Shown here: positions 35,205-41,948 of the stretch, one piece after another
Numbering within the stretch: position 1 is the stretch's first letter
Layout of the letters: each line of letters starts with the position of its first letter
Origin: Microbispora sp. H11081
Lineage (GTDB): Bacteria; Actinomycetota; Actinomycetes; Streptosporangiales; Streptosporangiaceae
Direction of reading: 5' to 3'
NCBI RefSeq assembly: GCF_012999535.1
Contig: NZ_JABBWV010000001.1
Location: 868,001 to 932,000, forward strand
DNA: 64,000 nt
Position numbers and translations under genes: made by a program
Notes under the pieces: generated by a model
Seen by the model: the letters and a program-made list of their open reading frames with translations, nothing else
Told to the model about the DNA's origin: nothing
The model's database searches: none

Positions 35205-36038
35205 CTAGCCGGGCGTCCCGTCGCGCTCGCTCATCCCGGCGAGGCGCTGGGCCTGCCCGTTGTGCACATCGCTCACCCACTCCCAGCCGGGCTTGGCCGG
35301 CGGGCCGATCCGCGGGTCATCGGGAACACGGCCCTCACGCAAGGCGAGCGTGTACGCCCGATCCCGCTCGATTCGTGCGTGTGTCTGATCGGCTCCGCCG
35401 ACTGAGCCGTGGCCGGGGACGAGGACGTCGGCGTCGCCCGCCACGCTCTCCAGCAGCCGCAGCGCCGCGAGGTAGTCCTCGACCGGGTCGGCGGCGTCAA
35501 GGTCGAGCATGGGAACCAAGACGTCGGAGAGCATGTCGCCGGCGACGAGAACCCCGCGTTCTTCGATCAACAGCGCCGCATGGCCCGGGGCGTGCGCCTG
35601 ATGTTCGATGATCCGCACCTCGGGGCCGTCCCAGGGGATCCGCGCGGTTCCGGCGGGCAGGCTGGTGATGAGGCCGAGCAGGTCCAACGGCACCTGCCCG
35701 GCGATCTCCGTCCCCTCCAGGTGGGCGGCGACGCGGGCCTTGGCGTCCGCGTCCGGCAACTGATCCCGGACGGTGGCCGCGCAGCGCGCCGTGCCGTAGC
35801 GGGGCGCCTCGCCCAGCCGGTTGTGCCAGAGCAGGTGATCCCAGTCGGGATGCGTGGAGAAGCCCGCCACGACGGGCCGGCCCAATTCGCGAAGGTCGTC
35901 GGCGAGGCAGTCGATCTCGGAGCCGGTCACCCCGGGGTCGATGAGCAACACCCCGGCCCGGCCCCGCACCGCGACGGCGTTGCTCCGCACGAACTCGCTC
36001 TCGTGGACCCACACACCTTCTGCGACCTGTTTCAGCAT
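35205..36038 (-). CDS. Metallo-beta-lactamase-fold hydrolase
   Basis: This is a 277-residue MBL-fold enzyme. The metal-binding signature is THPDWDH (His63, Asp65, Asp67, His68), a variant in which the usual second His is Asp. Further metal or scaffold motifs are HAPGHAALL, VAGDMLSD and VLVPGHGSVGG. MBL-fold proteins hydrolyse diverse esters, thioesters or lactams; nothing indicates the substrate here. ATG 36038 (MLKQVAEGVWVHESEFVRSN) begins the conserved fold. The upstream 120 bases contain two copies of a GGTTGC-AAC motif that may be an operator. Confidence 0.85.
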   Translation of the reverse strand: MLKQVAEGVWVHESEFVRSNAVAVRGRAGVLLIDPGVTGSEIDCLADDLRELGRPVVAGFSTHPDWDHLLWHNRLGEAPRYGTARCAATVRDQLPDADAKARVAAHLEGTEIAGQVPLDLLGLITSLPAGTARIPWDGPEVRIIEHQAHAPGHAALLIEERGVLVAGDMLSDVLVPMLDLDAADPVEDYLAALRLLESVAGDADVLVPGHGSVGGADQTHARIERDRAYTLALREGRVPDDPRIGPPAKPGWEWVSDVHNGQAQRLAGMSERDGTPG

Positions 36039-36056
36039 GGCCCACCCCTACCGATC

Positions 36057-36114
36057 GTGGTTCGCAACCGCCTGCGGGGGACCGTAGTCCTTAGTGGTGG
36101 TAGTTTGCAACCAC
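36057..36114 (-). promoter_or_regulatory. Paired operator-like sites upstream of the MBL gene
   Basis: GTGGTAGTTTGCAACCAC (36097-36114) is an interrupted palindrome with arms GTGGT/ACCAC. GTGGTTCGCAACC (36057-36069) carries a second, related site with a palindromic GGTT-CGC-AACC core. The two are 40 bases apart in the promoter region. The regulator is not evident. Confidence 0.45.
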
Positions 36115-36179
36115 TTGGGCGGAGGCGCCGTCCGCGATCGGGCGGCGCGGGAGAAAGCGGGAGAAAGCGGCTTCCGGAG

Positions 36180-36554
36180 TCAGAGCTTGCGGACGTGCCA
36201 CGCCTCCTCGGCCGCCGCCAGGACACCGTCGAGCGAGGCCCCGCCGCCCGCCGCGACGACCGCCGAGATGGCGCCCTCCACGAACGGCACGTCGGCGAGC
36301 ACGACGGCGCCCGGGGACTCCAGCAGCCGGGCGGTGAGCACGGAACTGCCGAGGTCGGGGATCAGCACGACGCCGTCCCCCCGGTCCACCTCCTCGATGG
36401 CGGCGGCCACCCGGTCGGGGCTGGTGCCTACGCCGCCGTCCTCGGTGCCGCCCGCCGCCGCCAGCGGCACGTGCGCGCCGCCGATCTGCCTGGCCAGCGC
36501 GGCCACCTCGGCGGCCAGGCCGCTGCTGTGTGAGACAAGTACGATGCCGACCAT
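36180..36554 (-). CDS. dhaM: Dihydroxyacetone kinase phosphotransfer subunit DhaM
   Basis: This 124-residue EIIA-like subunit carries phosphate from HPr of the PTS to the ADP held by DhaL. The active His is in VLVSHSSGLAAEVAAL, and the rest (GGTEDGGVGTSPDRVAAAIEEV, VLIPDLGSSVLTARLL) fits the family. It is the short single-domain form rather than the HPr/EI-fused form. ATG 36554 follows GGGACGG. It is third in the dhaK-dhaL-dhaM operon, 32 bases after dhaL. Phosphate supply depends on general PTS enzymes encoded elsewhere. Confidence 0.9.
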   Translation of the reverse strand: MVGIVLVSHSSGLAAEVAALARQIGGAHVPLAAAGGTEDGGVGTSPDRVAAAIEEVDRGDGVVLIPDLGSSVLTARLLESPGAVVLADVPFVEGAISAVVAAGGGASLDGVLAAAEEAWHVRKL

Positions 36555-36586
36555 TCGCCGTCCCTGTGACGTGTTCGCCACCCCCG

Positions 36587-37213
36587 TCATCGGGAGGCGG
36601 CGGCCTTCAACGCGCCGAGGACGAGCGCCGTCGAGGCGGCCCCCGGGTCCTCGTGCCCGATGCTGCGCGGCCCCAGGTAGCTGGCCCGCCCCTTGCGCGC
36701 CTGCAACGGGATCGTCGCCTCGGCCCCCTGCCCGGCCGCGGCGGCCGCCGCATCCAGCGCCTCCTCCGCCTTCAGCCCGTCCCGAACGGCCTGGGCCAGC
36801 GCCCGCGCGGCCGGGGCGAGGGCGTCGACCATGGTCTTGTCGCCTTCCGCGGCGCCGCCGAGGCGCCGTACGCCGGACAGGGCGGCGTCGAGGGCGGCGC
36901 TCAGCTCGGCCGGCGAGACCTCGGCGGCCTCGCCGAACGCCTTGCCCATCTCGCGGAAGGCGGTGCCGTACAGGGGGCCGGAGGCCCCGCCGACCTTGCG
37001 GATGAGCGTGGAGCCGACCAGGACGAGGAGCGCGCCGGGGGTCGGCGGGGAGGCGCCGGCCAGCGCCTCGCGCGCGGCGGTGAACCCGCGGTCGAGGTTG
37101 GCGCCGTGGTCGGCGTCGCCGATCGCGGCGTCCAGTTCTGTGAGGTGGTCGCGCCGCGCCCGCACGGTGGCGGCAATCTCGTCGATCCACGCGGCGAAGA
37201 ACTCGGTGTTCAC
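36587..37213 (-). CDS. dhaL: Dihydroxyacetone kinase subunit DhaL
   Basis: This 208-residue nucleotide-binding subunit holds ADP/ATP through Mg and transfers phosphate to dihydroxyacetone on DhaK. The metal-site motif is ELDAAIGDADHGANLDRGF (two Asp), followed by LIRKVGGASGPLYGTAF and GDKTMVDALAPA. SYLGPRSIGHEDPGAAS near the end is typical. ATG 37213 lies 28 bases past the dhaK stop. It is the middle gene of the operon. Confidence 0.93.
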   Translation of the reverse strand: MNTEFFAAWIDEIAATVRARRDHLTELDAAIGDADHGANLDRGFTAAREALAGASPPTPGALLVLVGSTLIRKVGGASGPLYGTAFREMGKAFGEAAEVSPAELSAALDAALSGVRRLGGAAEGDKTMVDALAPAARALAQAVRDGLKAEEALDAAAAAAGQGAEATIPLQARKGRASYLGPRSIGHEDPGAASTALVLGALKAAASR

Positions 37214-37241
37214 GGGTGGGCTCCAGATGTCAGGACGACGG

Positions 37242-38234
37242 TCAGCGGCCCCAGCGCAGCGCGGGCGTCTCCACGGGCGCGTCCCACAGGCGGGTGAGCT
37301 CCCCGGTCAGCGAGCACGTCGTCACCGAGAAGCCCTGCATGTCGAGGCTGGTCACATAGTTGCCGACGAGGCTGCGTACGGCCGTCGCGCCCTTCTCCCG
37401 CAGGTACGCCTCCACCTCGGCGAAGACGATGTAGAGCTCGATGAGCGGGGTCCCGCCCATGCCGTTGACCATGACGAGCGTCTCGCCGGACAGCGGCAGG
37501 TCGGCGTGGATCGCGTCCATGGCCGTACGGACGATCTCGCGGGCCTCGCGCATCGGGGCGCGGGTGCGGCCAGGCTCGCCGTGGATGCCGACGCCGAGCT
37601 CTATCTCGGCGTCGCTCAGCTCGAAGGTGGGTTTGCCCGCGGCGGGGACCGTGCAGGGGGTCAGCGCCACCCCGAAGGAGCGGCTGCGCTCGTTGACCTC
37701 CCGGGCGGCCCGCGCCACCTCGGCGAGGGGCGCGCCGGTCTCGGCCAGCGCTCCGGCGATCTTCTCCACGAACAGCGTGGCCCCGGTGCCGCGGCGGCCG
37801 GCCGTGAACAGCGAGTCGCGCACCGCCACGTCGTCGTCGACGAGCACGGTCGCCACCTCGACTCCCTCGTCGCCGGCGAGCTCCGCGGCCATCTCGAAGT
37901 TCAGCACGTCGCCGGTGTAGTTCTTCACGATCTGCAGCACGCCGGCGCCGCCGTCGACGCCCTTGGCGGCCTCGATGATCTGGTCGGGGACGGGAGAGGT
38001 GAAGACCTCGCCGGGGCAGGCAGCGTCGAGCATGCCGTACCCGACGAACCCGGCGTGCAGCGGTTCGTGGCCCGATCCGCCGCCGGAGACCAGGCCGACC
38101 TTGCCCGGGGTGGGGGCGTCCGCGCGGAAGACGACCCTGCCGGCGAGGTCCACACGGAGCGAGGGGTGCGCCGCGGCGATGCCGCGCAGCGCGTCGGTGA
38201 CGATGGAGTCGGCGTCGTTGATGAGCTTCTTCAC
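37242..38234 (-). CDS. dhaK: Dihydroxyacetone kinase subunit DhaK
   Basis: This 330-residue substrate-binding subunit binds dihydroxyacetone covalently through a His (GVGIHGEPGR) as a hemiaminal and passes it phosphate, giving dihydroxyacetone phosphate for glycolysis. Other family segments are GLVSGGGSGHEPLHAGFVG, LQIVKNYTGDVLNFEMAAE and MVNGMGGTPLIELYIV. ATG 38234 is the natural start (MKKLINDADSIVTDAL). It is first gene of dhaKLM, divergent from the cyclase gene. No glycerol uptake or dehydrogenase gene is beside it. Confidence 0.95.
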   Translation of the reverse strand: MKKLINDADSIVTDALRGIAAAHPSLRVDLAGRVVFRADAPTPGKVGLVSGGGSGHEPLHAGFVGYGMLDAACPGEVFTSPVPDQIIEAAKGVDGGAGVLQIVKNYTGDVLNFEMAAELAGDEGVEVATVLVDDDVAVRDSLFTAGRRGTGATLFVEKIAGALAETGAPLAEVARAAREVNERSRSFGVALTPCTVPAAGKPTFELSDAEIELGVGIHGEPGRTRAPMREAREIVRTAMDAIHADLPLSGETLVMVNGMGGTPLIELYIVFAEVEAYLREKGATAVRSLVGNYVTSLDMQGFSVTTCSLTGELTRLWDAPVETPALRWGR

Positions 38235-38427
38235 GATGCGTCCCTACTGCCGTTGTCGTGCTCTCCAGCTTGCCCGTTCCTCGCGAAGCCGCAAGGGTGC
38301 GGCTCACGGCCTCCCGGGGCGGCGTCGTCACGGCGATCCGTACGCGAGCGCATCGGGGCTCCCCGTATGGCGTTCCGGGGGGAGGGTGTAGGAGTATCGC
38401 AGGGATGTCCTGACTGTTGGAGGCGCT

Positions 38428-39201
38428 GTGTCGGTGTTGCGGGATTTGGTGGACGGCATCCGGAGCGGGGGGATCGAGGTGCTGGACCTCACCGCGCCGC
38501 TGAGCGACAAGACGCCGATCCTGTCGCTGCCGGAGCAGTTCGGGCAGACGGTGCCGTTCTCGCTGCAGGAGATCAGCCGGTACGACGACCGGGGCCCGGG
38601 CTGGTACTGGAACAACTTCACCACGGGCGAGCACACCGGCACGCACTTCGACGCCCCCAACCACTGGGTGACCGGGCGCGACGGCGAGGACGTGTCGCAG
38701 GTGCCCCCCGCCAAGCTCATCGCCCCCGCCGTGGTGCTCGACTTCAGCGCGCAGTCGGCCGAGAACCCCGACTTCCTGCTGGAGATCGACCACGTGAAGG
38801 CGTGGGAGGCCGAGCACGGGCCGCTGCCCGACGGAGGCTGGCTGCTCTACCGCACCGGCTGGGACGCGCGCGCCCACGACCAGGCGGAGTTCCTCAACGC
38901 CGACGAGACCGGTCCGCACACGCCCGGCATGTCGCCCGCCTGCGCCCGCTACCTGGCCGAGGAGACGCCGATCGCGGGCATCGGCGTGGAGACCGTGGGC
39001 ACCGACGCGGGTGCCGCCCACTCCTTCGACCCCGCGTTCCCGTGCCACTCGTACCTGCTCGGCGCGGGAAAGTACGGCCTGACCCAGTTGCGCAACCTCG
39101 ACCGGCTGCCGGTGACGGGAGCCGTGGTCGTCGCGGGGCCGCTGCCGATCGTCGGCGGCTCGGGCAGCCCGGTCCGCGTGCTGGCGCTGGTGGAGCGGTG
39201 A
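38428..39201 (+). CDS. Cyclase-family (kynurenine-formamidase-like) hydrolase
   Basis: This 257-residue metal-dependent hydrolase has the family signature TGEHTGTHFDAPNHWVTG (HxGTHxDxPxH type) for a divalent metal site, with FPCHSYLLGAGKYGLTQLRN near the C-terminus. Members hydrolyse amides such as N-formylkynurenine or isatin; the substrate here is not known. The GTG start is at 38428. The stop overlaps the next gene by four bases (GTGA), so the product is made together with a thiamine-diphosphate enzyme and the two probably share a pathway. Confidence 0.86.
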   Translation: MSVLRDLVDGIRSGGIEVLDLTAPLSDKTPILSLPEQFGQTVPFSLQEISRYDDRGPGWYWNNFTTGEHTGTHFDAPNHWVTGRDGEDVSQVPPAKLIAPAVVLDFSAQSAENPDFLLEIDHVKAWEAEHGPLPDGGWLLYRTGWDARAHDQAEFLNADETGPHTPGMSPACARYLAEETPIAGIGVETVGTDAGAAHSFDPAFPCHSYLLGAGKYGLTQLRNLDRLPVTGAVVVAGPLPIVGGSGSPVRVLALVER

Positions 39202-40934
39202 ACGTCGCCGAGGCCGTGGGCGCGGCCCTCGCCGCCCTCGGCGTGCGGGCGGCCTTCGGCGTCGTCGGCAGCGGCAACTTCCACGTGACCAACGCGCTCG
39301 CCGAGCACGGCGTGCGGTACGTCGCGGCGCGGCACGAGGGCGGGGCCGCGACGATGGCGGACGCCTACGCCCGGATGAGCGGCACGGTCGCCGTGCTCAC
39401 CGTCCACCAGGGGCCCGGCCTCACCAACGCGCTGACCGGGGTGACCGAGGCGGCCAAGAGCCGCACCCCGCTGCTCGTGCTCGCGCCGGAGGTGACCTCG
39501 CCCACCTCCAACTTCCGGGTCGACCAGGCCGCGCTCGCCGAGGCCGTGGGCGCGCACTGCGCCAGGGTCGGGTCGGCGGAGACGGCCGTGGACGACACGG
39601 TGATGGCCTTCCTCGCCGCGCTGCTCGGACGCCGGACCGTGGTGCTCAACCTGCCCCTGGACGTGCAGGCGGAGACGCTGCCCGAGGAGGCCGCCGAGGC
39701 CGTGCGCGAACTGCTGGCCGGACGCGGGCACCGTGACGTCGCGAGCCGCGTGCCGCCCGCGTGGGGGCTGACGTTCCCCGCCGATCGCGGCGAGGAGGAG
39801 GAGGGGCTCCCGGCGGAGCCGTCCGACGCGCTGACGCGGTTCGCGCGGATGCTGGCGGAGGCGGAGCGCCCGGTCTTCGTGGCGGGCAGGGGAGCCAGGG
39901 GCGCGCGGCGGGAGCTGGAGGCGCTCGGCGAGCGGGCGGGGGCGTTGTTCGCCACCTCGGCCGTGGCGAAGGGCCACTTCCACGGCAGCCCATGGGACCT
40001 CGACATAAGCGGCGGGTTCGCCACCCCGCTCGCCGCCGAGCTGATCCGCGGCGCCGACCTCGTCGTCGGCTGGGGCTGCTCGTTCACGATGTGGACCACC
40101 CGGCACGGCGCGCTGATCGGGCCGGAGACCAAGGTGGTCCAGGTGGACCTCGACTCCGACGCGCTCGGTGTGCACCGCGAGATCGACCTCGGCGTGGTCG
40201 GCGACGTACGCGAGACCGCGCGGGCGGTCGCCGCCCTGATAGGGGAGCCGGCGGGCGGCGGCGAGGCGGGCCCGCGCGGGTACCGCACCCCGCGGATCGC
40301 CGGGCGCATCGCCCGCGAGGGGCGCTGGCGCGACGTGCCGTACGAGGACCTGAGCGGCGGTGGCCGCATCGACCCCCGCACGCTGACCATCGGGCTCGAC
40401 GACCTGCTGCCGCGGGAGCGGCAGGTGGCCGTGGACTCGGGGAACTTCATGGGATATCCGTCGATGTTCCTCACGGTCCCCGACGGCGGCGCGTTCTGCT
40501 TCACCCAGGCGTTCCAGTCGATCGGGCTCGGCCTGGCCACCGCGATCGGCGCGGCCGTCGCCCGGCCCGACCGGCTGACGGTCGCCGCGCTCGGCGACGG
40601 CGGGGCCCTGATGGGCGCCGCCGAACTGGAGACGGTCGTGCGGCTCGGCCTGCCGATGGTGGTCGTGGTCTACGACGACGACGGGTACGGCGCGGAGGTC
40701 CACCATTTCGGCCCCGGCGGGTTCCCGCTCGGCACGGTCACCTTCCCGCCCGCCGACATCGCGGCGATCGCCCGTGGCTTCGGCTTCGAGGCGGTGACCG
40801 TGCAGGGGGAGGAGGACCTGTCCGGGGTCGCCGCGTGGCTGAAGGGGCCGCGCGACAGGCCGCTGCTCGTCCACGCGAAGGTCACCGCCGACCGCCCGTC
40901 GTGGTGGCTCGAGGAGGCTTTCCGCGGCCACTGA
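39198..40934 (+). CDS. Thiamine-diphosphate-dependent enzyme (acetolactate-synthase-like)
   Basis: This 578-residue enzyme has the three domains of the ALS/decarboxylase family: an N-terminal pyrimidine-binding domain with the catalytic Glu in AARHEGGAATMADAYARMSG, a central domain, and a C-terminal PP-binding domain with GDGGALMGAAELETVVRLG. The expected Asn of the metal motif is Asp here (YDDDGYG). It would act on a 2-oxo acid. Function beyond that is unknown; the overlap with the cyclase gene is the main clue. GTG 39198 is used; the far longer open frame upstream runs antisense through dhaKLM and is not coding. Confidence 0.86.
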   Translation: MNVAEAVGAALAALGVRAAFGVVGSGNFHVTNALAEHGVRYVAARHEGGAATMADAYARMSGTVAVLTVHQGPGLTNALTGVTEAAKSRTPLLVLAPEVTSPTSNFRVDQAALAEAVGAHCARVGSAETAVDDTVMAFLAALLGRRTVVLNLPLDVQAETLPEEAAEAVRELLAGRGHRDVASRVPPAWGLTFPADRGEEEEGLPAEPSDALTRFARMLAEAERPVFVAGRGARGARRELEALGERAGALFATSAVAKGHFHGSPWDLDISGGFATPLAAELIRGADLVVGWGCSFTMWTTRHGALIGPETKVVQVDLDSDALGVHREIDLGVVGDVRETARAVAALIGEPAGGGEAGPRGYRTPRIAGRIAREGRWRDVPYEDLSGGGRIDPRTLTIGLDDLLPRERQVAVDSGNFMGYPSMFLTVPDGGAFCFTQAFQSIGLGLATAIGAAVARPDRLTVAALGDGGALMGAAELETVVRLGLPMVVVVYDDDGYGAEVHHFGPGGFPLGTVTFPPADIAAIARGFGFEAVTVQGEEDLSGVAAWLKGPRDRPLLVHAKVTADRPSWWLEEAFRGH

Positions 40935-41006
40935 CGTCTCGGCGCGGGGAGGGAAGAGGACCTTCGGCCCCTGTATGTTACGGATGAGTAGGTTACGGTT
41001 TTCAGC

Positions 41007-41762
41007 ATGGCTGAGATCGTGTATCCGCCGGTCCTGAGGACCGCGCTGACCGCCTTCAAACTGCTCGACCTGCGGTTCCACCTGGAGGGCACGGAGCGGA
41101 TCCCCCGCGAGGGCGGCGCGGTGTTGGTGAGCAACCACGTCAGCTACCTCGACTTCATCTTCGCCGGCTTCGCCGCCCACCCCGCCGGGCGTCTGGTCCG
41201 ATTCATGGCGAAGAAAGAGGTCTTCGACCACCCGGTGTCGGGCCCGCTGATGCGCGGCATGCACCACATCCCGGTGGACCGGTCGGCGGGCGCGGGGGCC
41301 TACGACGCCGCCGTACGCGCACTCAAGGACGGCGAGATCGTCGGCAACTTCGCCGAGGCGACGATCAGCAGGTCGTTCACGATCAAGGAGATCAAGAACG
41401 GCCCGATCCGGATGGCGGTCGAGGCGGGGGTGCCCGTGATCCCGGTCGCCCTGTGGGGCGGCCAGCGGCTGTGGACCAAGGGCCGTCCGCGCAGGCTGCT
41501 CCAGCGGCACGTCCCGATCACGATCCTGGTCGGCGAGCCCATGCGGCCGACGCCGGGCGACGACATCGCCGCGGTCACCGACGACCTGCGGCGGCGGATG
41601 ACGGACCTGCTCGACGAGGCCCAGCGGACCTATCCCGACCAGCCGCGGGGCGTGTGGTGGCAGCCCCGCCACCTCGGCGGCACGGCGCCCACTCCTGAGG
41701 AGGCCGCCGCCCTCGACGCCGCCGACCGGTCCCGCCGCGCGGAGGAGCGGCCGGCCCGCTGA
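41007..41762 (+). CDS. 1-acyl-glycerol-3-phosphate acyltransferase (PlsC-like)
   Basis: This 251-residue membrane-associated acyltransferase acts in phospholipid synthesis. The catalytic HX4D motif is in SNHVSYLDFIFAG, the substrate-binding part in MHHIPVDRSAG and GNFAEATISRSF (in place of the common FPEGTRS), and the fourth block is VPVIPVALWGG. The ATG at 41007 is preceded by two direct repeats GTTACGG (within 40978-40999). The replacement at block III makes it an outlying family member. Confidence 0.86.
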   Translation: MAEIVYPPVLRTALTAFKLLDLRFHLEGTERIPREGGAVLVSNHVSYLDFIFAGFAAHPAGRLVRFMAKKEVFDHPVSGPLMRGMHHIPVDRSAGAGAYDAAVRALKDGEIVGNFAEATISRSFTIKEIKNGPIRMAVEAGVPVIPVALWGGQRLWTKGRPRRLLQRHVPITILVGEPMRPTPGDDIAAVTDDLRRRMTDLLDEAQRTYPDQPRGVWWQPRHLGGTAPTPEEAAALDAADRSRRAEERPAR

Positions 41763-41887
41763 CCGTCCGGGTGCGCACGAGACCACCGCGAGACCCGCCG
41801 CGAGACCCGCTGTGCTGCCGCCGCGAGCGGCGCCCGTGACGTCTGTCCGCTTCCGCAACACGGCCGTTACGCCGGAGGGTTGACCGC

Positions 41888-41914
41888 GGGTCAGGGGGCG
41901 GGGATAACTGACCC
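41888..41914. promoter_or_regulatory. Inverted repeat upstream of the LuxR-type regulator
   Basis: GGGTCAG (41888-41894) and CTGACCC (41908-41914) are exact inverted repeats with a 13-base spacer, 35 bases before the start of the large LuxR regulator. They could be its own binding site. Confidence 0.4.
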
Positions 41915-41948
41915 GGGGGCCCAGCAATTCCTCAGGTTGGAGCCGTGG

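Noticed and set aside
36693-39197. Long plus-strand frame upstream of the ThDP enzyme
   Set aside because: It is antisense to dhaL/dhaK and out of frame with the cyclase gene; the real start is GTG 39198 overlapping the cyclase stop.
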